Of a stretch of 64,000 nucleotides of DNA, positions 1-8,605 are shown piece by piece. Source of the DNA: Arthrobacter sp. Y-9 (GTDB lineage Bacteria > Actinomycetota > Actinomycetes > Actinomycetales > Micrococcaceae); assembly GCF_029690065.1 (NCBI RefSeq), contig NZ_CP121463.1:124001-188000 (forward strand). Reading direction: 5' to 3'. Numbering within the stretch: position 1 is the first letter of the stretch; the number at the start of each line of letters is the position of its first letter. Both the position numbers and the translations under genes were made by a program. The notes below the pieces were generated by a model, which searched no databases, was not told the origin of the DNA, and saw only the letters and a program-made list of their open reading frames with translations.

Positions 1-1
1 C

Positions 2-445
2 ACGGAGGAGCTCAAGCAGCACTTCCGCCCCGAGTTCCTGAACCGTGTCGATGACGTCGTGGTCTTCCCGCAGCTGACGCAGGACGAGATCATCGAGATC
101 GTCGACCTGTTCGTCACCCGCCTGGAGAACCGTCTGAAGGACCGGGACATGGGCATCGAGCTCACGCCGGCCGCCAAGGTCCTGCTGGCCACCCGTGGCT
201 ACGACCCCGCGATGGGCGCCCGTCCGCTCCGCCGGACCATCCAGCGCGAGATCGAGGACCAGCTCAGCGAGAAGATCCTCTTCGGGGAGCTCAAGGCCGG
301 GGACATCGTTCTGGTGGACGTCGAGGGCGAAGGCGACGAGGCGAAGTTCACCTTCGCCGGCACCGCCAAGCCCACGGTCCCGGAGCTCGCTCCGAGCACT
401 CACGGTGACAGCAGTGCCGGGGAGCTGGGCAGCGGAGCCGCCTGA
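2..445 (+). CDS. clpC: ATP-dependent Clp protease ATPase subunit ClpC, C-terminal part (partial)
   Basis: The reading frame is open from the left edge and ends at a TGA at 443-445; the N-terminal domain and first AAA+ module lie outside the window. The visible part starts at the end of the second AAA+ module (FRPEFLNRVDD, the sensor-2-adjacent region of class I Clp ATPases), followed by the small D2 domain with the GARPLRRTIQREIEDQLSE signature. The tail is short and acidic and ends in GSGAA. ClpC is an unfoldase that feeds substrates to ClpP. A strong hairpin follows 40 bases downstream. The family is confident; ClpB is unlikely because its D2 tail reads differently. Confidence 0.93.
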   Translation, partial: TEELKQHFRPEFLNRVDDVVVFPQLTQDEIIEIVDLFVTRLENRLKDRDMGIELTPAAKVLLATRGYDPAMGARPLRRTIQREIEDQLSEKILFGELKAGDIVLVDVEGEGDEAKFTFAGTAKPTVPELAPSTHGDSSAGELGSGAA

Positions 446-484
446 GGCCCGCAGCACCGTGTAACTGAACACCACGCATGACTG

Positions 485-525
485 AAGGCCGACGACGGCG
501 GGGAGACCCGCCGTCGTCGGCCTTT
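485..525 (+). terminator. Intrinsic terminator after clpC
   Basis: A near-perfect hairpin with 19-base arms (AAGGCCGACGACGGCGGGG and its complement) and a 3-base loop, ending in TTT. It lies directly after clpC and before the next gene. Confidence 0.85.
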
Positions 526-594
526 CGCATGTCCGGATGTCCACCCTGCGTCGCAGGTTCCGGGCACGGCCGCGTCAGCCCCTACGATGGAGGA

Positions 595-1107
595 ATGCCA
601 GCAGCCGACTTCACGCTCCGCCCCGCACGCACCTCCGACGTCCCGGGGATCAAGCGACTCGTGGCGCCGCTGGCTGAGGAGCGCATCCTCATGGCCAAGG
701 AGACGGTCGCCTATTACGAGGGCATCCAGGAACTGCGCGTCGCCGAGTCCTCCGAGGGCGAGCTGATCGGTTGCGGCGCCCTCCACGTCATGTGGGAGGA
801 CCTCGCCGAGATCCGCACCCTCGCCGCCGCGGACAGCTGGCGGGGCAGGGGCGTGGGCCACGCCCTCGTCAAGCGCCTCCTGGACGAGGCCCGTGCTCTC
901 GGGGTCAGCCGGGTGTTCTGCCTGACGTTCGAGGTCGATTTCTTCCAGCGCCACGGGTTCGAGGTCATGGCGGACCAGAGCGCCGTCGATCCGGCCGTCT
1001 ACGCGGAGCTGCTGCGCTCCCATGACGAGGGCGTCGCCGAGTTCCTGGACCTCGCCCGGGTCAAGCCCAACACCCTGGGCAACACCCGCATGATCCGCCG
1101 TCTCTGA
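595..1107 (+). CDS. argA: Amino-acid N-acetyltransferase, short ArgA type (GNAT family)
   Basis: A 170-residue GNAT protein. The start is the ATG at 595, preceded by GGAGGA; an upstream in-frame ATG at 478 lies in the clpC terminator and is not used here. The acetyl-CoA loop WRGRGVGHALVKRLL is near residue 83, and LTFEVDFFQRHGFE and GVAEFLDLARVKPNTLGN follow. Length and wording resemble the single-domain N-acetylglutamate synthase of mycobacteria (the Rv2747 type), which makes N-acetylglutamate for arginine synthesis. No arginine genes are next to it, so the substrate rests on family resemblance only. The protein is cytosolic. Confidence 0.8.
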   Translation: MPAADFTLRPARTSDVPGIKRLVAPLAEERILMAKETVAYYEGIQELRVAESSEGELIGCGALHVMWEDLAEIRTLAAADSWRGRGVGHALVKRLLDEARALGVSRVFCLTFEVDFFQRHGFEVMADQSAVDPAVYAELLRSHDEGVAEFLDLARVKPNTLGNTRMIRRL

Positions 1108-1213
1108 GCTTCACGGGCAACCCCCAGGAGGCTTCGAGCCCGTCCCTCTACCGTGCCCCGGGCACTGGTAGTAGGGTCACAATGAGGCGCTCCGAGACAA
1201 GGCAGGTAGTCCC

Positions 1214-2215
<1,002 letters not shown>

Positions 2216-2217
2216 CC

Positions 2218-2856
2218 ATGGCGCAGACGCTCGATCTCGCCTGGGCCCTCGACTGGCTGCGCCGCTCGGGCGCCGTGCTCGCGGAGAACCGCATGGCGCT
2301 CATCGAACTGGACCGTGCCATCGGGGACGCCGATCACGGGGAGAACATGGACCGCGGATTCACGGCGGCCCTGGCCAAGCTGGAGGAGCAGCCCCCGGCG
2401 ACTCCCGGGGCGGCCCTGAAGTCGGTTGCGATGTCCCTCATGTCCAAGGTGGGTGGCGCCGCCGGGCCCCTCTACGGGACGGCGTTCCTGCGTGCGGCCA
2501 CGGCCCTGGGCGACGCCGAGGAACTCGATTCTGAGGCCCTCGTGGTGGCCCTGGCGGCCGCCCGCGACGGGATCGTGGCGCGAGGCAAGGCCGAACCCGG
2601 GGACAAGACCATGATCGATGCCTGGACGCCCGCCGTCGAGGCCGCTCAGGCCGCGGTGGGGGAGAGCCCCGCCGACCTCCTGGACCGTGCCGCGACCGCC
2701 GCCGAGCAGGGCGCCGCCGCCACGGAGCCGCTCGTGGCACGCAAGGGCCGTGCCAGCTATCTCGGCGAACGCAGCGCGGGGCATCGCGACCCCGGTTCCC
2801 AGTCGACGGCGCTCCTCCTCCGGGCGGCAGCGGACGCGGCGGCAGCGGTGTCCTGA
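2218..2856 (+). CDS. dhaL: PTS-dependent dihydroxyacetone kinase, ADP-binding subunit DhaL
   Basis: A 212-residue protein starting at the ATG at 2218, just after the dhaK stop; an in-frame start 15 bases upstream would overlap dhaK. The Mg-ADP site DRAIGDADHGENMDRGF (residues 32-48) carries the aspartates that hold two magnesium ions. The glycine-rich segment SKVGGAAGPLYGTAF and the C-terminal RASYLGERSAGHRDPGSQS are typical of DhaL. It transfers phosphate from bound ADP/ATP to dihydroxyacetone on DhaK and is recharged by DhaM. Confidence 0.95.
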   Translation: MAQTLDLAWALDWLRRSGAVLAENRMALIELDRAIGDADHGENMDRGFTAALAKLEEQPPATPGAALKSVAMSLMSKVGGAAGPLYGTAFLRAATALGDAEELDSEALVVALAAARDGIVARGKAEPGDKTMIDAWTPAVEAAQAAVGESPADLLDRAATAAEQGAAATEPLVARKGRASYLGERSAGHRDPGSQSTALLLRAAADAAAAVS

Positions 2857-3067
2857 CCGCTCCTCGCGGGTCCGGCGTCCGTGCTCATGTCGGCCCCGGT
2901 GGGCGGCTCCGTGTGAGCTGCCGCACCGGGGGTCCGATCAGCGGACCCGGGCCGTTCCGGACGCGGTCCGGACGGTTAGAATCAACCTTGCGGCCCGCCT
3001 CAGCGCGCCGCTCCCTGGCACCCTCCGGGACCAGGTCCACCTCGCTCGTCACGCCGGAAGGGTCCCC

Positions 3068-3790
3068 ATGACTGTCGGAATCGTCGTCGTCTCCCACAGC
3101 ATCAAGATCGCGGAGGGGGCGTGTGAGCTGGCTGCTCAGATGGCGCCGTCGGTGCGTCTCGAGGCGGCCGGCGGCACCGACGACGGCGGGCTGGGCACCA
3201 GCCTGGAGAAGGTGATGTCCGCGGTCGAAGCGGCGAATTCCGGCGAGGGTGTGGTGATCCTCTGCGATCTGGGTTCGGCCGTCATGGTGGCCGAGAGCGC
3301 CGTCGAATTCCTCGGCACGCCGCAGGATGTCTCGCTGGCCGACGCCCCGCTCATCGAAGGTCTCGTCGCCGCGTCGGTCGCCGCTCAGGGCGGCGCCGGA
3401 GTGGCCGCGGTCAAGGCCGCCGCCGAGTCCGCGCTGGCACAGCAGGTCCAGGCCCGCATCGACGACAGCACCGCGCCTCCCGTGCGCCCCCGCGCCGTCG
3501 CCGAGGACGCCGACGAGTCCGTGTCCGTGGGCGGCGCGATCGTCGAGGACTTCGAGGTGCTGAACCAGCTCGGCCTGCATGCCCGCCCCGCCGCGGTGCT
3601 CGCCGGGTACCTTGGCGGCCTGGACGTGGAGGTCGACATCAACGGCGCCGACGGCCAGTCCGTCATGATGCTCATGACCCTCGCCGCGGGTCAGGGAACG
3701 GTGCTGCACGTGCGCGCGAGCGGCCCCGACGCCCGCCGTGCCATGGATTTCATCGCCGAACAGTGCCGGACCGGTTTCGGCGAGCTCTGA
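3068..3790 (+). CDS. dhaM: Dihydroxyacetone kinase phosphotransferase subunit DhaM, with fused HPr domain
   Basis: A 240-residue protein starting at the ATG at 3068. Residues 1-130 are the EIIA-mannose-like domain, with the phosphorylated His10 in IVVVSHS. A proline-rich linker follows, and residues 160-240 form an HPr domain with active His171 in LGLHARPAAVLAG and a QSVMMLMTLAAGQG stretch that matches the HPr regulatory-serine region. There is no Enzyme I domain, unlike the longest DhaM proteins, so phosphate must come from a separate Enzyme I. It sits 211 bases after dhaL, which leaves room for its own promoter, but it is most likely part of the same functional unit. Confidence 0.93.
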   Translation: MTVGIVVVSHSIKIAEGACELAAQMAPSVRLEAAGGTDDGGLGTSLEKVMSAVEAANSGEGVVILCDLGSAVMVAESAVEFLGTPQDVSLADAPLIEGLVAASVAAQGGAGVAAVKAAAESALAQQVQARIDDSTAPPVRPRAVAEDADESVSVGGAIVEDFEVLNQLGLHARPAAVLAGYLGGLDVEVDINGADGQSVMMLMTLAAGQGTVLHVRASGPDARRAMDFIAEQCRTGFGEL

Positions 3791-3799
3791 CGGTTCTAC

Positions 3800-3873
3800 C
3801 CATCGACTGCTCCAGAGGATGCTCTTTTTCCCTGAAATCGGCGGGAAACGACATCCTCTGGAGCAGTCGATGG
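3800..3873. repeat. Long perfect inverted repeat between dhaM and mutY
   Basis: Perfect 22-base arms (3800-3821 and 3852-3873) begin CCATCGACTGCTCC and are separated by 30 bases. It lies between the convergent 3' ends of dhaM and mutY, so it can act as a two-way terminator, although there is no U-tract. The arms are much longer than a terminator needs. Confidence 0.85.
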
Positions 3874-3874
3874 T

Positions 3875-4867
3875 TTAAAGGGTGAGGCCCGCGGGGCTTT
3901 CCGTGGCCAGCCGGTCTTTGAGGAGGCCCGCCAGGCAGCGCTCCAGCTGATCAGCCGGAGCCTGGAGGCGGTGCAGGGCGTCGAGCTTCCGGAAGACGCC
4001 GTCCGGGCCTCCCCACGCGAGATCGACCGACGCCGCGTCCGCGTCCCAGCCTTCCGGCCGGGCCAGGAAGAGCTCACGGGGGACCGGTGCCCCGGCTTCC
4101 CGCAGGACGGCCATCATGGCGCCGCGGACCTGCCGGTCGGTCCCGTGCCAGGACTGGCCCTTCGGGGTGTACTCGGGCTCGGGGCGTCCGGCCGCGAGCC
4201 ACGCGCATTCCGCGGCGACAGGGCACTCCTCGCACTTCGGGGACCTCGCGGTGCAGACCAGGGCGCCCAGCTCCATGACGGCGGCGTTCCACGTCACCGA
4301 TTCGGCCCGGTCCTCGGGCAGGAGCTGCTCCGCCAGCCGGGCCTCCGCCGCCGTGAACGCCGGCGCCGGCAGGGCGGACCCGGTGAAGAGACGGGCATGG
4401 ACCCTGCGGATGTTGGTGTCGACGACGCTCTCCCGGCGGCCGAACGCGAACGCGGCGATGGCCGCGGAGGTGTACGTGCCGACGCCGGGGAGCGCCTGGA
4501 GGGCTTCGCGCGTGTCCGGCACGGCGCCGTCGTGCTCTTCGACGATCGCGACGGCGGCCGCGTGCAGCCGCTGCGCACGCCGGGGGTATCCGAGGCGCCC
4601 CCAGGCGCGGACGGCTTCGGAGGCAGGCTCGGCCGCCAGAGCCGCGGGCGTCGGCCAGCGCTTCATCCAGGCCTCCCACACCGGGAGGACACGCACCACG
4701 GGAGTCTGCTGGAGCATGAACTCACTGACCATGACGCCCCACGGGCTGCATCCCCGGGAGTGAGGGAGGGCGGTCCGCCACGGGAGGTCGCGGCCGGTGG
4801 CCAGGAACCAGTCCTCGATGAGGCGGGCGGTCTTCAGCTTGATGCTGTCGCTGGGGTACGTGGTCAT
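3875..4867 (-). CDS. mutY: A/G-specific adenine DNA glycosylase MutY
   Basis: A 330-residue base-excision repair enzyme that removes adenine mispaired with 8-oxoguanine. The start ATG at 4867 (MTTYPSD) fits the family; further in-frame upstream codons lie in the region of the divergent neighbour. Catalytic Glu49 is in VSEFMLQQT, the helix-hairpin-helix is LPGVGTYTSAAIAAF (residues 128-142), catalytic Asp151 is in VVDTNIRRV, and the [4Fe-4S] cysteines are C206, C213, C216 and C222. The C-terminal 8-oxoG-recognition (NUDIX-like) part is short, as in other actinobacteria. It is divergent from the next gene and convergent with dhaM. Confidence 0.94.
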   Translation of the reverse strand: MTTYPSDSIKLKTARLIEDWFLATGRDLPWRTALPHSRGCSPWGVMVSEFMLQQTPVVRVLPVWEAWMKRWPTPAALAAEPASEAVRAWGRLGYPRRAQRLHAAAVAIVEEHDGAVPDTREALQALPGVGTYTSAAIAAFAFGRRESVVDTNIRRVHARLFTGSALPAPAFTAAEARLAEQLLPEDRAESVTWNAAVMELGALVCTARSPKCEECPVAAECAWLAAGRPEPEYTPKGQSWHGTDRQVRGAMMAVLREAGAPVPRELFLARPEGWDADAASVDLAWGGPDGVFRKLDALHRLQAPADQLERCLAGLLKDRLATESPAGLTL

Positions 4868-4948
4868 GGCGGAATCCACTGTATCCCTCCCGGGTTCCCG
4901 GAGCGGCCCGGCGGCGTGCACCCAGGCTCACTGGGTAGGCTTGGAGCT

Positions 4949-5587
4949 ATGGCACGGCAGGGTGTGAGCACAGGCGACGGGACGCGGCGGAAGGTCAGCC
5001 CCGCCGTGTACCGGCGACGGCGCGTGGTGGTCCTGGGGGCCCTGATCGTGGTCCTGGCGCTGGTGGCCTGGGGTGTCTTCGGGCTCCTGTCCCTGGCCAA
5101 GGGTTCCGCCGGGCCCGCCACGGCGGCGACCGGCACCGAGACGCCGGCGGTCACGCCTCCCGCGACGCCGGCCAGTCCGTCCGCGCCGGCGACCCCGGTG
5201 TGCGATGAGGGCCGGGTCAAGGTCACCGCGACCACGGACAAGAAGGTCTACGGACCCAAGGAGAACCCGGTCCTGACGCTCAAGGTCACGAACGAAGGCA
5301 CCGTCGCGTGCCCTGTCAACATCGGCACCTCGCAGATGGAGTTCCTCATCTCCAGCGGCCAGGACCGGATCTTCAACTCCCGGGACTGCATGGACAAGCC
5401 GAACGATCTGAAGAAGACCCTGGCGCCCGGCAAGAGTGAGACCGCCAACTTCGTGTGGCAGCGGAACCGGTCCGTCGAGGGGTGCCAGCTGATCACGGCG
5501 AAACCCGGCGCAGGCGGGGCCACCTACGTCTTCCAGGCGACGCTCGGTCAGCGGACCAGCGACAAGGCCATCTTCCAGCTCGGCTGA
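4949..5587 (+). CDS. Membrane-anchored or secreted protein of unknown function
   Basis: A 212-residue protein. The N-terminus is basic (VYRRRRVVVLG), followed by one hydrophobic segment (about residues 28-50) and no lipobox, then a Thr/Pro/Ala-rich linker of about 35 residues and a C-terminal extracytoplasmic domain with four cysteines (near PVCDEG, VACPVN, RDCMDK and EGCQL) that could form two disulfides. The domain's wording (LTLKVTNEGTVACPVNIG, then a Trp-containing strand) suggests a beta-sandwich, similar to DUF4232-like secreted domains, but I cannot name the family. It is divergent from mutY with an 81-base gap and convergent with disA. The function is unknown. Confidence 0.8.
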   Translation: MARQGVSTGDGTRRKVSPAVYRRRRVVVLGALIVVLALVAWGVFGLLSLAKGSAGPATAATGTETPAVTPPATPASPSAPATPVCDEGRVKVTATTDKKVYGPKENPVLTLKVTNEGTVACPVNIGTSQMEFLISSGQDRIFNSRDCMDKPNDLKKTLAPGKSETANFVWQRNRSVEGCQLITAKPGAGGATYVFQATLGQRTSDKAIFQLG

Positions 5588-5611
5588 GTTCCCGCCGGGT
5601 TCTCTCCGGTC

Positions 5612-6688
5612 CTAGATGTAGCGGTCCAGCAGGCTCGATTCGGCCATGCGGGACAGGCCCTCGCGGACGCTGCGGGCACGCTGCTCACCGATGCCGTCCA
5701 CCTGCATGAGGTCCTCGATCGTGGCGGCCATGAGGTACTGCAGCCCGCCGAAGTGTTCCACGAGGCGGTCGGCGACGGCGCCGGGCACCGCTTTCAGCCC
5801 GGAGAGCAGGCGATAACCGCGCGGTTCGACGACGGCGTCCGGCGACGCTTCGCCGCCCGCCCCGGCGATGATCGCCGCGATCCGGTGCGGGTCCACGAGG
5901 TCCTGCGCGCTCAGCTCGCGCAACGCGGCGACGGCCTGCTCGATGTCCTCGGCGGAGGCGTCGGAGCCGGCGTAATCCCGCAGGATCACCTCGCTGCCCG
6001 GGCCGCGGCCGGCGGTGAGCTCGTCGAGCTGCAGGGCCAGAAGGCGTCCGTCCAGGCCGAGCTCCAGGACCAGCTGGGAGATCTCCTCGGAGATCCGGCG
6101 CACCATCTCCTGGCGCTGCAGCGTGACCGCGACGTCGCGCACGGTCACCATGGCTTCGATCTCCAGGGAGGAGAGCGCCGCGGTCACCTGGTCCAGGCGG
6201 GAGCGGTAGCGCTCGAGCGTGGCGAGGGCCTGGTTGGCGCGGGCGGAGACCTTCTCGGAGCCTTCCAGCACATGGCGCAGGCCGTTCACGTACAGGGCGA
6301 TGATCTGCATCGACTGGCTGACCGAGATCACGGGGAAGCCCGTCTGCTTGGCGACGCGTTCGGCGGTGCGGTGCCGAGTGCCCGATTCGGAGGTCTCGAT
6401 GCTCGAATCCGGGACGAGCTGAACCCCCGCGCGGACGATGTGGCGGGCGTCCTTGTCGCAGACGATCGCGCCGTCCATCTTCGCCAGCTCGCGCAGGCGG
6501 GTCGGGGAGAACTCGATCCCGATCTCAAAGCCGCCCGAGCAGATGGAGTCGACCGTGCGGTCCGAGCCCAGCACGATCAGCGCGCCGGTGCGTCCGCGGA
6601 GGATCCGCTCCAGGCCGTCACGCAGGGCTGTGCCGGGTGCGACGCGGGCCAGTGTCGCCGTGAGCGTCTCTTCTGGTGTGCGGGCCAT
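5612..6688 (-). CDS. disA: Diadenylate cyclase, DNA integrity scanning protein DisA
   Basis: A 358-residue protein, matching the family length. It makes cyclic di-AMP from two ATP and stalls at branched DNA. The start ATG at 6688 (MARTPEE) gives the classical N-terminus. The diadenylate cyclase domain covers residues 1-145, with the DGA motif at 72-74 (KMDGAIVCD) and RHR at 105-107 (SGTRHRTAER). A long helical linker follows, and the C-terminal helix-hairpin-helix (VDGIGEQRARSVREGL) binds DNA. It lies about 1.9 kb from radA, with which disA is often linked in Gram-positive genomes. Confidence 0.96.
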   Translation of the reverse strand: MARTPEETLTATLARVAPGTALRDGLERILRGRTGALIVLGSDRTVDSICSGGFEIGIEFSPTRLRELAKMDGAIVCDKDARHIVRAGVQLVPDSSIETSESGTRHRTAERVAKQTGFPVISVSQSMQIIALYVNGLRHVLEGSEKVSARANQALATLERYRSRLDQVTAALSSLEIEAMVTVRDVAVTLQRQEMVRRISEEISQLVLELGLDGRLLALQLDELTAGRGPGSEVILRDYAGSDASAEDIEQAVAALRELSAQDLVDPHRIAAIIAGAGGEASPDAVVEPRGYRLLSGLKAVPGAVADRLVEHFGGLQYLMAATIEDLMQVDGIGEQRARSVREGLSRMAESSLLDRYI

Positions 6689-6904
6689 GCTGACAGTTCC
6701 CTTCAGGCGTCCGGGCCGGGGTCTTGCGGCCCGGCTCCAAGAGCCGCTGAATGATCTGCATCGCGGCGCACACAAAGTGCACCTTCCACGGCTGACACCA
6801 TCATAGGGTCCAGAAGAGCCGTCTTCCGCATCAGGACGCCGGAAAGTGCCCCGTGGAGCGTCGCTCCGCGAGTGCGGAAAGTGGTCTCTCCGGCGCTGTG
6901 CGGA

Positions 6905-7333
6905 TCAGGTGGTTTCGGCCAGCACGGTCTCGATCCGGCCGAGCACGCCGGGCCAGCCGTGGCCCATTCCGTCGAGTGCCTGCCGGCCCGCCGGCGTGTC
7001 CAGGCGGAAGCCCGCGTGCTCGAAATGCAGCACGGTGCCGTCGGCCACGCTTTCCAGTCGCCAGGTGATCGTGGTGTCGAGGACGCCCTCGGCGAAGAGG
7101 ATCGTGAGGGACCTACCGGGCTCGACGGCGAGGACTTCACAGCGCTGCTCGCCCCAATGGGCCATGTCGAGCGTGAAGCGGTGCCCGACGACGGGCGCGA
7201 TGTCTCCCGCGGCCCACCAGCGGGCGAGGAGTTCCGGCGTCGTGATGGCTTCCCAGACGCGCTCGATCGGGTGCGGGAAGTGGCGTTCGAGACGGATGGC
7301 GTTCTCGGCGGTCTCGGGGTTCTCAGTCATCAT
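6905..7333 (-). CDS. SRPBCC / AHSA1-like domain protein
   Basis: A 142-residue START/Bet v1-type fold protein. The wording is that of the activator-of-Hsp90-ATPase-homologue family: RHFPHPIERVWEAITTPELLARWW at the start (a 24-residue region, residues 17-40), GHRFTLDMAHWGEQRC in the middle and GMGHGWPGVLGRIETVLAE at the end. The start overlaps the end of the upstream arsR-like gene by 11 bases, so the pair is translationally coupled. In this family pair the ArsR protein usually controls both genes. The ligand or client is unknown. Confidence 0.88.
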   Translation of the reverse strand: MMTENPETAENAIRLERHFPHPIERVWEAITTPELLARWWAAGDIAPVVGHRFTLDMAHWGEQRCEVLAVEPGRSLTILFAEGVLDTTITWRLESVADGTVLHFEHAGFRLDTPAGRQALDGMGHGWPGVLGRIETVLAETT

Positions 7334-7715
7334 CGGTCCGTTCTGTGGGGTGGGGAGGGGTGTCGTGTGCGGGGTCTGCCTGGTGCGGCGCGGGGTCCGA
7401 GGCCGCGGGCGCCGCGGCGTCGAGGAGGTCCCCGAGGGCGTCGAGGCGGCGGTTCCAGTAGTGCTCGTACGGTTTGAGCCAGTCGCCCGCCTGCTCCAAC
7501 CCGGCCGGCCGCAGGTGGTACACGCGGTTCCGGCCTCGGCGCTCCTCCCGGACGAGGCCGGTCTCGCGCAGCACGGCGAGGTGTTCGGAGGCCGCCGACC
7601 GGCTCAGTTCAAGAAGCCCGGTGAGCTCGCCGGCCGTGAGCGGTCCCGCGCGCAGGGCGTCCAGCATCCTGCGCCGGGCAGGGTTGGCGAGAGCGCCGAA
7701 GACGTCGGGAAGCAC
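7323..7715 (-). CDS. ArsR-family winged-helix repressor
   Basis: About 130 residues from the GTG at 7715 (VLPDVFGALANPARRRML). A longer version starting at an ATG at 7751 would place a palindrome (7729-7744) inside the gene, so I prefer the GTG, which has a TCCTGGGG stretch before it. The helix-turn-helix is LTGLLELSRSAASEHLAVLRE. There is no cysteine metal site, so this is the non-metal type that travels with SRPBCC genes. The tail is Asp/Pro-rich and overlaps the downstream gene start. It probably represses its own operon. Confidence 0.85.
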   Translation of the reverse strand: MLPDVFGALANPARRRMLDALRAGPLTAGELTGLLELSRSAASEHLAVLRETGLVREERRGRNRVYHLRPAGLEQAGDWLKPYEHYWNRRLDALGDLLDAAAPAASDPAPHQADPAHDTPPHPTERTDDD

Positions 7716-7728
7716 GGCCCCAGGATAT

Positions 7729-7744
7729 GTCGGAAATATCCGAC
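7729..7744. promoter_or_regulatory. Candidate ArsR operator
   Basis: The inverted repeat GTCGGA-AATA-TCCGAC sits 14-29 bases upstream of the preferred GTG start of the ArsR gene. Its position and symmetry suit autorepression of the ArsR/SRPBCC operon. It also supports the later start codon. Confidence 0.55.
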
Positions 7745-7768
7745 GCATCAAGTCCTTCCCAGACTTGT

Positions 7769-7849
7769 GTGCTCAGTTGTTGCGGGTTACGGGCTCCGGA
7801 ACCCGCAACAACTGAGCACTCAACGACGGGCGCACCACAACTGAGCACA
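7769..7849. repeat. Palindrome with a third copy of its arm, between divergent genes
   Basis: Perfect 20-base arms (7769-7788 and 7800-7819, GTGCTCAGTTGTTGCGGGTT and its complement) surround an 11-base loop. A further copy of the outer 13 bases of the arm (ACAACTGAGCACA) follows at 7837-7849. It lies between divergently transcribed genes, so it is not placed as a terminator. Confidence 0.8.
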
Positions 7850-7929
7850 TAACGCCGGCGGCGGGCCGCGGATGACTGCATCTCGGGCGCGTGCATAATG
7901 GCGGGAAAGGTCGGCCGAGAGGACTTGGG

Positions 7930-8565
7930 ATGTTTGATCGTTTCCGCGCACTGTATGCCCCGCTCCGGGAGGACGTTCCGGCGGGTTCTGCTTGGTTGCC
8001 CGAACGGCTCACCACGGTCCCGGGGTACACGAATTTCGCCGCGGAGTTTGCGGGGGCGACGTTCGATGGGGGCCTCTACCGTTTCCACGACGATCTGTCT
8101 GGTCCGAGCGCCATGAAGCTGATCGAGGGAGCATTTCCTGAGTTCTCTAACCGGGTCCTTCCTTTCGGCTACGACTGGCTCGGCCAACAGTTCGCCGTTG
8201 ACTACGGGCGCGTCGTGGACGGAGAGCCGCAGGTCCTCCTACTTATGCCGGGAACAGGCGAGGCCTTGGATATCCCGGTGTCATTCGCCGCGTTCCACGA
8301 GGAAGAAGTCGTTGAATATCCGGACGCAGCTCTGGCCTCCGAATTCTTCTACTCCTGGTCGGCTCCCAACACCGATGTTCTGCCGTTGCGCCGCGATCAG
8401 TGTGTGGGGTACCGGATCCCGCTGTTCCTCGGCGGCCAGGATGAGGAACAGAACCTCGAGATCACCGACCTGGAGGTCTACTGGTCCCTCACAGGCCAAT
8501 TGCGCGTCAGCACCCTGGACCTGCCACCCGGGACCCCGATTCAAGGAGTCACAAGGGGCGAATAG
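7930..8565 (+). CDS. Tdi1-like / GAD-related immunity-type protein
   Basis: A 211-residue soluble protein starting at the ATG at 7930. It has the layout of the GAD-like plus DUF1851 (type VI immunity Tdi1 C-terminal) family: an N-terminal segment ending VPGYTNFAAEFAGATFDGGLYRFHD, a middle part with FGYDWLGQQFAVDYGRV and LLMPGTGEALDIPVSF, and the C-terminal VGYRIPLFLGG with LEVYWSLTGQLR. In other bacteria such proteins neutralise a cognate toxin. No toxin gene is adjacent here, so it may be an orphan immunity gene or have another role. It stands alone with a palindromic repeat upstream. Confidence 0.75.
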   Translation: MFDRFRALYAPLREDVPAGSAWLPERLTTVPGYTNFAAEFAGATFDGGLYRFHDDLSGPSAMKLIEGAFPEFSNRVLPFGYDWLGQQFAVDYGRVVDGEPQVLLLMPGTGEALDIPVSFAAFHEEEVVEYPDAALASEFFYSWSAPNTDVLPLRRDQCVGYRIPLFLGGQDEEQNLEITDLEVYWSLTGQLRVSTLDLPPGTPIQGVTRGE

Positions 8566-8605
8566 TCTCAGCCACCAGTGCCCAGATCCCTCCCTGCGCC
8601 CACCC

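Noticed and set aside
3971-4948. Plus-strand extension of the 4949 gene back across mutY
   Set aside because: It is antisense to MutY. The ATG at 4949 directly precedes a normal membrane-anchor N-terminus.
7716-7751. Longer ArsR start at the ATG at 7751
   Set aside because: It would put the palindromic operator inside the coding sequence; the GTG at 7715 gives a normal family N-terminus.
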